From Actinomycetes bacterium (GTDB taxonomy: Bacteria; Actinomycetota; Acidimicrobiia; UBA5794), in assembly GCA_030598305.1 (NCBI GenBank), contig JAUVQC010000085.1:1-6151 (forward strand): 6,151 nucleotides of DNA, in the 5' to 3' direction. The notes below the pieces were generated by a model. The model made no database searches and was not told the DNA's origin. It was given only the letters and a program-made list of their open reading frames with translations. Both the position numbers and the translations under genes were made by a program. Positions within the stretch are counted from its first letter, which is position 1. Every line of letters begins with the position of its first letter. Below are positions 1-5,603 of the stretch, in pieces.

Positions 1-282
1 CGGTGGTTACTGGTTGCGCTCCACGGTGGCGACAGGGTCGATGAGATCGAGCAAGGCATGCGTACTCCCCTCGCTCCTTTCGGCGCGATCCGGCTTGGCA
101 GGACGACCACTCTCATGACGTTGGCCCATGAGCTCGGCCACCATCTGGTGTTCGCCCTCGACCCATCATCAACACCGGCACACGGACGTGTGTGGGTCGG
201 TCGTTTCGATGATGCGGCTCACCGAATCGACTGCCTGGTCCGCGTGAGGCCGTCGACGATCTCGATTCCCGTACTTGGCTAG
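1..282 (+). CDS. SprT-like/HExxH zinc metalloprotein, C-terminal fragment (5' end outside window)
   Basis: The reading frame is open from base 1 to the TAG at 280-282, giving 93 visible codons. The first in-frame ATG is at 58, but nothing resembling a ribosome binding site precedes it and the frame continues upstream, so the gene is probably cut by the window edge. The core is an HExxH zinc motif (HELGH at 127-141, followed by another His). Thirteen residues later comes AHGRVW, with a His at 181-183. In SprT-like proteins and the small actinobacterial putative metallohydrolases I know as TIGR04338, HExxH followed by a short loop and then HG-x-x-W/F supplies three zinc-binding histidines. The hydrophobic run before HExxH (TLMTLA) also fits the active-site helix. 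The protein ends soon after, as those small proteins do. Function is unknown: it could be a protease, or a catalytically weak zinc protein. The family call is an inference from motif spacing only. Confidence 0.5.
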   Translation, partial: RWLLVALHGGDRVDEIEQGMRTPLAPFGAIRLGRTTTLMTLAHELGHHLVFALDPSSTPAHGRVWVGRFDDAAHRIDCLVRVRPSTISIPVLG

Positions 283-314
283 TCAGAAACTCAGCAATCT
301 GTCTTCCGGGTCTC

Positions 315-320
315 TATTGT
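315..320 (+). promoter_or_regulatory. -10 hexamer (TATTGT) of a likely leaderless promoter for the glycosyltransferase gene
   Basis: TATTGT fits the actinobacterial TAnnnT -10 pattern and ends six bases before the ATG at 327. Transcription starting at -10+7 would begin on the A of that ATG. No purine-rich ribosome binding site lies between 300 and 326. No good -35 (TTGACA-like) was found about 17 bases upstream, which is common for this promoter type. The same arrangement occurs before two other genes in the window. Confidence 0.45.
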
Positions 321-326
321 GAAACG

Positions 327-1088
327 ATGATCATCGTTCTCATACCTGCGTACAACGAGGAGGCCGCTCTCGGGAAACTGCTTGCCGACATGCCTCCGTG
401 TGTCCGAGTGCACGAGGTCCGACCGATCGTCCTCAACGATGGTTCAACAGATGCAACCGTGGACGTTGCGATCTCAGCGGGAGTCGAGGTGCTCGATCGT
501 GCCGAGAATCGGGGAAAGGGCGCGATCCTCAAGGCAGGTCTTGATTCTCTCGTTGACGAGTCCTATGACGTACTCGTGATGATGGATGCAGATGGCCAAC
601 ATGACCCTGCATGTCTCGAAGCGATGGTGACTCCGATCCTCAAAGGTTCGGTAGATGTCGTTGTCGGCTCGCGGTACATCGATGGCGGCGGAAGGGGCAA
701 CACACCGTGGAATCGATACCTGGTTCGGTTCTCCGTACGCACAGCCCTTCGGATGCTCCTCGACACGACCGTGACCGATCCGTTCAGCGGGTACAGGGCG
801 CTTAGTCCGCGTGCTGTGGCATGCGTTGGCCTGCGTGGCGAAAGATACGAGAGTGAGCTCGAGATGCTCTTCTGCACCACGAGCAACGCGTTGAGGATGC
901 GCGAAGTACCGATTCCGAGGATCTACAGACCGGGGATGTCCAAGATGGGCGCCAGGTACGGTCCGATGCTCGGTCGCATCGACGTGGTGTCACGGTACGC
1001 GATCACAATCGCCAGGGAGGCCCTCAGATCCCGATCGCGTCCACCGTCGCACCCGACCGCGCGGAGGCTGCATGACCGAGTCTCCTGA
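327..1088 (+). CDS. Family 2 glycosyltransferase (DPM1/DPG synthase-like)
   Basis: A 253-residue GT-A fold enzyme expected to transfer a sugar from a nucleotide-sugar to a polyprenyl phosphate or another acceptor at the cytoplasmic face of the membrane. The motifs run in family order: the N-terminal strand IIVLIPAYNEE (2-12), NDGSTD (37-42) for nucleotide binding, NRGKG (61-65), the metal-binding DADGQHDP (87-94), GSRY (114-117), DPFSGYRALS (151-160), a YESELEM segment (174-180) in the catalytic-base region, and EVPI...RPGMSK (193-206). There is no convincing transmembrane helix, so it is a short soluble or peripheral form without the membrane domain some relatives carry. The Arg/Ser/Pro-rich tail (230-253) is poorly conserved in type and overlaps the next gene. 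The ATG at 327 gives the standard family N-terminus. Exact donor and acceptor cannot be told from sequence. The overlapping acyltransferase suggests one glycan pathway. Confidence 0.94.
   Translation: MIIVLIPAYNEEAALGKLLADMPPCVRVHEVRPIVLNDGSTDATVDVAISAGVEVLDRAENRGKGAILKAGLDSLVDESYDVLVMMDADGQHDPACLEAMVTPILKGSVDVVVGSRYIDGGGRGNTPWNRYLVRFSVRTALRMLLDTTVTDPFSGYRALSPRAVACVGLRGERYESELEMLFCTTSNALRMREVPIPRIYRPGMSKMGARYGPMLGRIDVVSRYAITIAREALRSRSRPPSHPTARRLHDRVS
1063..1067 (+). promoter_or_regulatory. Shine-Dalgarno (GGAGG) for the acyltransferase gene, inside the glycosyltransferase gene
   Basis: GGAGG lies four bases before the ATG at 1072 and within the last codons of the glycosyltransferase gene. 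It fixes the start of the acyltransferase gene and supports translation of both genes from one mRNA. Confidence 0.6.
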
Positions 1089-1836
1089 CCAGGCGTGGGT
1101 TGACGAACTCCTGGATGGATTCAGCGACCTGGTCCGGTCCGACGCGCTCATCGGGACCGGGGAACGCTTCCTCGCTGACGCGAATGAGCTCGCTGTCTCG
1201 GTGTACGAAACCGGCGTTGTCCCTATGCCACCTGACCCGTTCAAGGGCCGAGCGATCGAACCAACACAGGACCCCGATCTCTTCTACACGATGTTCTGGC
1301 GAATGTTCGACAAGACACCTGCGTCGATGATCCAGTCACTTGCGATCCCCGTCCGACGAATCCTTGCGCAGAAGATCTTTCGGTCCTGTGGCGATGGTGT
1401 CATCTTCCATCACAACGTGTTGTTCTCCACGGGCTCGAACATCTCGATAGGGGATCACTCGTTGATCAACAGGTACGTCATGCTCGATGACAGGGCGGAG
1501 ATAAGCATCGGGGCGTTCGTCATGGTCGCAGCGGGAGTGACAATCGAGACGCATACGCATCCATTCGACGACTTCTCGCTTCCAATAGCGTATGGAGGAC
1601 GATCCGGTCTTCCGGTCACGGTTGGCGACAACAGCGTCCTCGGATACAACACGGTGCTGATGGCCGGAGTCAATGTTGGCTACAGGTGCATCATCGGCGC
1701 CAACTCAGTGGTTACAAGGGACATCCCGGACTACACCGTTGCGGGCGGGGTGCCCGCAAAACCGATCAAGGAGTACCTGCCACCTGATTCCGGGCCTGTC
1801 TGGCAGCCTTCAGACGGAAAACCGGAGGGTGTCTGA
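1072..1836 (+). CDS. Hexapeptide-repeat (LbH) O-acyltransferase, maltose/galactoside acetyltransferase-like
   Basis: A 254-residue protein whose C-terminal half is a left-handed beta-helix acyltransferase domain. Imperfect hexapeptide turns run from about 106 (CGDGVIFHHNVLF, then SNISIGDHSLIN, AEISIGAFVMVA). A loop insertion holding HTHPFD (161-166) follows, in which His163 is the likely catalytic base by comparison with Maa/LacA. The last coils and cap are PVTVGDNSVLGYNTVLMAGVNVG, IIGANSVVTRDIPD and YTVAGGVPAKPIKEY (225-235), the usual ending of this family. It should transfer an acetyl or other acyl group from CoA to a sugar hydroxyl. Residues 1-100 are an extra N-terminal region without hexapeptides, rich in acidic residues and then aromatic/helical (LFYTMFWRMF, 70-79). 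Maa-type enzymes are only about 180-200 residues and have a much shorter helical N-terminus. The Trp of the family pattern VWIG is absent (VLGYN, 189-193). The start overlaps the glycosyltransferase gene by 17 bases, so the two are probably co-translated. Confidence 0.9.
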   Translation: MTESPDQAWVDELLDGFSDLVRSDALIGTGERFLADANELAVSVYETGVVPMPPDPFKGRAIEPTQDPDLFYTMFWRMFDKTPASMIQSLAIPVRRILAQKIFRSCGDGVIFHHNVLFSTGSNISIGDHSLINRYVMLDDRAEISIGAFVMVAAGVTIETHTHPFDDFSLPIAYGGRSGLPVTVGDNSVLGYNTVLMAGVNVGYRCIIGANSVVTRDIPDYTVAGGVPAKPIKEYLPPDSGPVWQPSDGKPEGV

Positions 1837-1846
1837 GAACACTCCC
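1824..1846 (+). terminator. Hairpin over the acyltransferase stop codon (possible weak terminator)
   Basis: Bases 1824-1832 pair with 1839-1846: eight pairs including one G-U, with a bulged A at 1826 and a six-base loop containing the TGA stop (1834-1836). No T-run follows (TAATCGGG), so it is not a classical intrinsic terminator. It could slow or protect the mRNA 3' end. Confidence 0.25.
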
Positions 1847-2005
1847 TAATCGGGCACACAGCCTCGCACGTTCATCGGGTCATCGGATAAGGCGGGATGC
1901 TCGATGAGGACGGTTTCATGACGGCGCCCGGACAGGCCTTGCATCGCCACACGCCGCATACGCTTGTATTCGTGGTGGTGTGTTCCCTACGCTGCGTGTG
2001 CGAAG

Positions 2006-2011
2006 AAAGGA
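2006..2011 (+). promoter_or_regulatory. Strong Shine-Dalgarno that sets the start of the four-helix membrane protein
   Basis: AAAGGA, inside AGAAAGGAAG (2004-2013), matches the anti-SD complement almost completely and sits six bases before the ATG at 2018. This favours ATG 2018 over an in-frame TTG at 1964, which would add 18 residues and has no such site. The 1837-2017 gap otherwise holds no convincing promoter or gene. Confidence 0.7.
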
Positions 2012-2017
2012 AGACCT

Positions 2018-2542
2018 ATGCATTTTGGACGGATAACGACCCTTGTCGGCTCGGTGCTGGCGATTATCGGGCTGGGTTTGAAGTCGGCGTCGGCAAGCAG
2101 CGTGGCCGAGGACATGATGCCGGCATTGAGCGAAGCGACTGCTGGCGCCATTCCCGATGGATTCGATCGAATACTCATCTCGATGTGGGATGACAATCTC
2201 GCGGGAACGGGCGTATTCTTGATCGCCCTCGTCGCGGTGCTGGGCGTCTCACTGCTACCTGAGATCAAGGAAGCGTTGTCTCGAATGAACGGTCTCGTTG
2301 TCACCGTCCTGGGTGTCGTCATGATGATCATCGGGATCGTCGCCGTCATCGGGGCGCTGGACGATGCAAGTGCGTTGCAGGACGCGTTCGGTCAGATGGC
2401 AGCGGGTGGCCAGATTCCGGAGGCTTTCACGGTGTCGATCAGCTTTGGCTGGTATCTCCTGCCGCTAGGCGGGGTGCTGGCCGCGATCGGTGGCGTACTC
2501 GCGCTGATCGCCCGTCCGGACGAAAGTGCACTCGGAGACTGA
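2018..2542 (+). CDS. Unrecognised four-helix membrane protein with an internal duplication
   Basis: I do not recognise a named family. The 174-residue protein has four hydrophobic helices at about 6-22, 64-82, 91-113 and 143-165. The N-terminus (MHFGR), the loop PEIKEALSRMNG (81-92) and the C-terminus (RPDES) carry most of the positive charges, so these are probably cytoplasmic. The two longer loops (about 23-63 and 114-142) would then face outside. The halves look like copies of one TM-loop-TM unit with an 88-residue offset: T8/T96, G11/G99, IIG 16-18/104-106, IP 45-46/133-134, F49/F137 and W57/W145 align without gaps. The strong Shine-Dalgarno site sets the start. It lies 181 bases after the acyltransferase gene and is followed by a strong hairpin, so it could be the last gene of that unit or stand alone. 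There is no enzyme motif; the role is unknown. Confidence 0.85.
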   Translation: MHFGRITTLVGSVLAIIGLGLKSASASSVAEDMMPALSEATAGAIPDGFDRILISMWDDNLAGTGVFLIALVAVLGVSLLPEIKEALSRMNGLVVTVLGVVMMIIGIVAVIGALDDASALQDAFGQMAAGGQIPEAFTVSISFGWYLLPLGGVLAAIGGVLALIARPDESALGD

Positions 2543-2563
2543 GAGCACGGGTTTCGAAAGGCT

Positions 2564-2589
2564 TTGGCCGCTCCTTCGGGGGCGGCCAA
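2564..2589 (+). terminator. UUCG-capped hairpin, probable terminator after the four-helix membrane protein gene
   Basis: An 11-pair stem (2564-2574 with 2579-2589, one T-G wobble) closes a TTCG tetraloop as C(TTCG)G, an exceptionally stable RNA loop. It starts 21 bases after the stop of the membrane protein gene. The downstream T-run is weak (CCTGTTTC, 2590-2597), so termination may be imperfect, but the placement before a new promoter-like site at 2639 fits a terminator. Confidence 0.6.
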
Positions 2590-2638
2590 CCTGTTTCGAC
2601 GGGGCAGAGCACAGAAATGCGAAACCAGATGCCAGCCC

Positions 2639-2644
2639 TATTCT
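2639..2644 (+). promoter_or_regulatory. -10 hexamer (TATTCT) of a likely leaderless promoter for the thioredoxin-like gene
   Basis: TATTCT (TAnnnT) ends six bases before the ATG at 2651, exactly as TATTGT does before the glycosyltransferase gene. No Shine-Dalgarno site is visible between 2620 and 2650. A transcript starting at 2651 would begin with AUG. No clear -35 element was found. Confidence 0.45.
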
Positions 2645-2650
2645 GAGCGT

Positions 2651-3088
2651 ATGGCAACGACTTCTGCTGAGATCCTGTACTTCACGGGCGAGAACTGTCG
2701 AATCTGTAGGTTGATGACTCCACTGGTCGAAGAGGTCGCTGAAGACTTCGACGGTGAGGTTGACTTCACGCCTCTGGACGCAGCGAGGAATGCCCAACGG
2801 GCGTCGACGTACAACGTCAGGGCGGTGCCAACGATCGTGGCACTCAAGGATGGGCAGGAGATCGGGAGATCGGTTGGTGCTCAGACCCCCGGAGCCCTCA
2901 AGCGGCTGTTCGGGGCGGCAGTGAAGGGTGAACCAGGAAGGGCCGTTATGAACCCGCGGGACAGGCTCCTTCGCTTCGGTCTAGCGGTCGCACTCGGCGT
3001 TCTCGCCATCTCGACCGGTCAGCCTCTCATCTGGCCACTCGTTGTGGCGGCACTCGTTGCAACCTTCTGGGACAAGGTACGACGTTGA
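2651..3088 (+). CDS. Thioredoxin-fold protein with C-terminal DUF2892-like membrane anchor
   Basis: A 145-residue protein in two parts. Residues 1-95 form a small thioredoxin-like domain: a first strand EILYFTG (7-13), the redox motif CRIC (Cys16 and Cys19), a helix LMTPLVEEVAEDF, a strand VDFTPLDA, and the cis-proline loop AVPT (Pro60 at 60) before TIVALKDGQEIGRSVGA. Residues 100-145 begin MNPRDRLLRFG and form two hydrophobic helices (about 106-121 and 124-140). They end with the basic DKVRR. This pattern resembles DUF2892 (YgaP-tail-like) inner-membrane domains, but that assignment is inference. The thioredoxin domain should sit in the cytoplasm, anchored to the membrane, and act in thiol-disulfide exchange. 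The active site is not WCGPC, so the redox partner is uncertain. An in-frame TTG at 2564 would add 29 residues but falls inside the terminator hairpin, so ATG 2651 is preferred. It is transcribed towards the oppositely oriented F420-family gene. Confidence 0.85.
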   Translation: MATTSAEILYFTGENCRICRLMTPLVEEVAEDFDGEVDFTPLDAARNAQRASTYNVRAVPTIVALKDGQEIGRSVGAQTPGALKRLFGAAVKGEPGRAVMNPRDRLLRFGLAVALGVLAISTGQPLIWPLVVAALVATFWDKVRR

Positions 3089-3090
3089 CC

Positions 3091-3121
3091 GGAGTTGGGG
3101 ATACGCAGTGTTGCCAACTCT
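3091..3121 (+). terminator. Hairpin just after the thioredoxin-like gene
   Basis: GAGTTGG (3092-3098) pairs perfectly with CCAACTC (3114-3120), extended by a G-T pair (3091/3121), around a 15-base loop. It begins three bases after the stop codon of the thioredoxin-like gene. No T-run follows, so it is a terminator candidate by position only. Confidence 0.4.
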
Positions 3122-3125
3122 CCAG

Positions 3126-3142
3126 GAATACCGAAGGTATTC
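3126..3142. terminator. Perfect palindromic hairpin between convergent genes, possible bidirectional terminator
   Basis: GAATACC (3126-3132) and GGTATTC (3136-3142) form a perfect seven-pair stem with a three-base loop. It ends one base from the stop codon (3144-3146) of the - strand F420-family gene and lies 38 bases past the + strand stop. Symmetry lets it fold in RNA from either strand. It has no T-run on either side. Confidence 0.4.
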
Positions 3143-3143
3143 G

Positions 3144-3578
3144 CTACATCGGATGCTCGATCCGGAACACCGGGTGGTCCGCAACGACTCGGGTGAAGTC
3201 GACGATTGTCGGGTTCTTCGCCAGGTCAAAGTAGGCGGCAACGTACTTCTCGGTCTCCTTGTAGTACTTGGCGAGAGCCCTGCCCGCTTCTTCGCCCTCG
3301 ATCTCGATTGCTTTGACGCGACTTGTCGCCCGACCCCTCTGGAGGGTCGCCCGGTCCAATGCGCGCAGGTTGAGTACCCAACTGACCGCGCCGTAGGGAG
3401 CGACAAGGTACTCGGTGCCGTCCACGGTCACCGGTGTGACCATCACCTTGCGCCGCTCACCAGACGTGCGTCCGGTGGTCGTAAGTTCCCACGACGGTCC
3501 CTTGTTGGCTTTGGCCATGATCGCGACGATACGGTTTCCCATGCGTCGACCAAACGTCAATTCGTATTGCTTTGCCAT
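3144..3578 (-). CDS. F420H2-dependent nitroreductase/quinone reductase family protein (Ddn/DUF385)
   Basis: A 144-residue split-barrel flavin-like protein of the deazaflavin-dependent nitroreductase family (PF04075). Family hallmarks are the N-terminal helix, then WELTTTGRTSGERRKVMVTPV (30-50), where the TGR-SG-xR stretch contacts the F420 phosphate region. DGTEYLVAPYGAVSWVLNLRA (53-73) follows, and then the ArgVal-rich strand, AKYYKETEKY (103-112) and a tail FRIEHP. Members use reduced coenzyme F420 to reduce quinones or nitro compounds, or for other hydride transfers; this member's substrate is not known. The start is ambiguous: ATG 3578 (MAKQYELT) has TAATGT seven bases upstream, suggesting a leaderless transcript, while ATG 3596 would add six residues (MGNVSS). 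Neither has a Shine-Dalgarno site. The gene follows the M13 peptidase gene by 11 bases (ATG 3596) or 29 bases (ATG 3578), so read-through co-transcription is also possible. Confidence 0.9.
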   Translation of the reverse strand: MAKQYELTFGRRMGNRIVAIMAKANKGPSWELTTTGRTSGERRKVMVTPVTVDGTEYLVAPYGAVSWVLNLRALDRATLQRGRATSRVKAIEIEGEEAGRALAKYYKETEKYVAAYFDLAKNPTIVDFTRVVADHPVFRIEHPM

Positions 3579-3585
3579 GCTCGAG

Positions 3586-3591
3586 ACATTA
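3586..3591 (-). promoter_or_regulatory. -10 hexamer (TAATGT) of a likely leaderless promoter for the F420-family gene
   Basis: On the - strand TAATGT (TAnnnT) ends seven bases before the ATG at 3578-3576, close to the spacing seen at 315-320 and 2639-2644. It lies between the M13 stop codon and the ATG at 3578, so it would be an independent promoter for this gene. If used, ATG 3596 cannot be the start on that transcript. Confidence 0.4.
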
Positions 3592-3607
3592 CCCATGCTG
3601 GGTTCTC

Positions 3608-5575
3608 TTACCAGATGGCTGCACGGTTCGGCACGGGCCGCATCGAGGGCGAGTCATCAGCGATGCCGAATGCCTCGGCGAACGAGGCAAGATTGCTGAG
3701 CGGCCCGTTGCACCGGAAGTGGTTCGGGCTGTGGGGGTCCGAGTTCACGAGAAGCCTGAGGTATTCATCGGTGTAGTTCTGTCGCCAGGCACGTGCATAG
3801 GACAGGTAGAACCGCTGTACCGGCGTCAACCCTGCGACTTCGACGTTCCCGCCCTCTCCGCTCGCAGCGTGTAGCGCTGCAAGTGCGATCTTGAGGCCTC
3901 CGAGATCAGCGATGTTCTCACCGAGTGTCAGTTCTCCGTTGACGCTGAGTCCGTCCTCGACTTCGAACGCGTTGAATTGATCGACCACGACCTGCGCTCG
4001 CTTCTCAAACTCAGCGGCATCGGCCTCTGCCCACCAGTCGCGCATCTGGCCCGTTGCATCGAACTTGCTCCCCTGATCGTCGAAGCCATGGGTTATCTCA
4101 TGTCCGATCACCGACCCGATTGCCCCATAGTTCACGGCGTCGTCGGCATCCGGGGTGAAGAACGGCGGCTGGAGCATCCCGGCTGGGAAGACGATCTCGT
4201 TCCGCAGTGGGTGGTAATACGCGTTGACGATGTGCGGCGCCATGCTCCACTCATGTGGGTCGACGGGATTCCCCAGTTTGTTGATGTTGCGCTTGAACTC
4301 GAAGCGCGAAGCCGCGACTCGGTTGGCAAGCCACTCGCCAGGCACGATCTCCAGGTCCGTGTAGTCGCGCCAAACATCCGGGTAGCCGATCTTGTAACCG
4401 AATCCCTCGAGTTTGAGGAGGGCTTCCGCTTTGGTCTCCTCGCTCATCCAATCGAGCGATCTGAGCCGAGCGCCCATGGCGACAATGAGATAGTCGACGA
4501 GTTCCTCCATGCGCTCCTTGGACTCTGGAGGGAAGTTGTCGGCGACATAGAGCCGCGATATCAATTGACCGATGTCACCCGAACCAGCCTGCAGGACACG
4601 CTTCCACCGATCCTTCTGCGCCTTCTGACCACCGAGTGTCCTCCCGTAGAAGTCGAATGCCTCCGTCTCGAATCTCTCAGGAAGGGAGGATGCGGTCGCC
4701 CGCAGTAGGTGCCAGGTGAAGTACACCTTCCAGTCGTCCAGCCCTGTGGTCGACAGCATTTCGTCGAGTACCGGGTAGAGACCGACATTGTCGACGTTGA
4801 TGGTCGACTCATCTCCGGCTCCGATCATCTCGAGATATCCGACCAGCTTGAACGTGGGCATCAGCTCAGTGAGCTCACCGTGGTCCAGTTTGTTGGTGAT
4901 GAGGTCGACGTCCCGCATCTGGACGTTGGTGAACGACGCTTCCGCGATGGCGGTTTCGATGGCGAGGATCGCATCGACGCCACCAGGGGATGTCTCGAAC
5001 CGAGAGAGAGCGAACATCGCTTCGATGTGCTCGCGATACGCGGTCACGAGAGCCGTGGACTTGTCGTCGTCCCGCAGGTAGTAGTCCCGGTCCGGAAGGC
5101 CGAGTCCCCCCTGGTCCAGATATAGGAGATTCTCCTTCGGATTCTCGAAATCCGGGATGATGCTGATGCTGAACAGCACTCCGATCCCGATCTGATGGAA
5201 CTCGGCAGCGAGCGAGGTGACGTCAGCCACTGTCGTGATGTCTTGGATCCTCTTGAGCCAGGGTTCGACGGGGGAGAGCCCGAGGTTCTCGATGGTCCCG
5301 GTACCCATGCCGGATTCGTAGTAGTCCCCAACCATCTGATCGATGGATCCCCGCTCTCGAGAGGCAGCTGCGGCGTCCTTGAGCAACTCGTGGAGGATCT
5401 TCTCGTTGCGTACGTGGACCTCGTGGGCGGAGCCCCACGCTCCGTACTCCGGTGGCACCGGATTCGCTTCGAGCCAGCCACCATTGGAGAACCGATAGAA
5501 GTCATCTGCGGGCGATACGGAAGGGTCAGAATCCGTGGCTTTGAAGACCGGGTCGTCGGATGAGATCTTGATCAC
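3608..5575 (-). CDS. M13 family zinc endopeptidase (neprilysin/PepO-like), soluble
   Basis: A complete 655-residue M13 metallopeptidase expected to cleave oligopeptides. The N-terminal domain opens with the family pattern DDFYRFSNGGWLEANPVP (24-41) and LPDRDYYL (160-167). The catalytic domain has the substrate-binding NAYYHP (451-456), the PAGMLQPPFF stretch (464-473), the zinc motif HEITHGFDDQG (492-502; His492, Glu493, His496) and ENIADLGG (553-560; Glu553 third ligand, Asp557). The transition-state His of DPHS (615) and Arg621 precede NGPLSN. All expected catalytic residues are present and the length is normal. The usual Cys near the C-terminus of the secreted animal enzymes is missing, but the final IW is kept. 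There is no signal peptide or N-terminal helix, so it should be cytoplasmic like PepO. The start is GTG 5575-5573: AGGAG (5585-5581) lies five bases upstream and no nearer ATG fits. It follows the DUF2207-type gene by 81 bases. Confidence 0.97.
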   Translation of the reverse strand: MIKISSDDPVFKATDSDPSVSPADDFYRFSNGGWLEANPVPPEYGAWGSAHEVHVRNEKILHELLKDAAAASRERGSIDQMVGDYYESGMGTGTIENLGLSPVEPWLKRIQDITTVADVTSLAAEFHQIGIGVLFSISIIPDFENPKENLLYLDQGGLGLPDRDYYLRDDDKSTALVTAYREHIEAMFALSRFETSPGGVDAILAIETAIAEASFTNVQMRDVDLITNKLDHGELTELMPTFKLVGYLEMIGAGDESTINVDNVGLYPVLDEMLSTTGLDDWKVYFTWHLLRATASSLPERFETEAFDFYGRTLGGQKAQKDRWKRVLQAGSGDIGQLISRLYVADNFPPESKERMEELVDYLIVAMGARLRSLDWMSEETKAEALLKLEGFGYKIGYPDVWRDYTDLEIVPGEWLANRVAASRFEFKRNINKLGNPVDPHEWSMAPHIVNAYYHPLRNEIVFPAGMLQPPFFTPDADDAVNYGAIGSVIGHEITHGFDDQGSKFDATGQMRDWWAEADAAEFEKRAQVVVDQFNAFEVEDGLSVNGELTLGENIADLGGLKIALAALHAASGEGGNVEVAGLTPVQRFYLSYARAWRQNYTDEYLRLLVNSDPHSPNHFRCNGPLSNLASFAEAFGIADDSPSMRPVPNRAAIW

Positions 5576-5580
5576 GGGTG

Positions 5581-5585
5581 CTCCT
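5581..5585 (-). promoter_or_regulatory. Shine-Dalgarno (AGGAG) that supports the GTG start of the M13 peptidase gene
   Basis: On the - strand AGGAG is five bases before GTG 5575-5573. It is the main reason to accept a GTG start, and the resulting MIKISSDDPVF leads directly into the conserved N-terminal domain. Confidence 0.65.
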
Positions 5586-5603
5586 GGATGTCGGTGGATG
5601 CTG

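Noticed and set aside
1939..1969. TTGCAT and TTGTAT as a promoter for the gene at 2018
   Set aside because: Only three of six bases match TTGACA, the -10 lacks a TAnnnT form, and the spacer is 19 bases. It is no better than chance.
1897..2193. Open frame of 98 codons before and over the start of the four-helix membrane protein
   Set aside because: It runs out of frame through a membrane-protein gene that has a strong ribosome binding site. It has no Shine-Dalgarno site of its own and its translation is not protein-like.
2948..3088. Separate small DUF2892-like gene starting at ATG 2948
   Set aside because: It is in the same frame as the thioredoxin domain with no stop between them and no ribosome binding site before it, so a fusion is simpler.
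3042..3776. + strand open frame (244 codons) running across the convergent gap and antisense to the F420-family gene
   Set aside because: It overlaps three real genes or gaps in a different frame, and its translation has no domain or start signal.
3977..4708. Long + strand open frame (243 codons) antisense to the M13 peptidase gene, with others at 4709-5125 and 5195-5563
   Set aside because: The - strand frame encodes a complete M13 enzyme with every catalytic motif. Antisense frames stay open easily in GC-rich genes, and their products have no recognisable domain.
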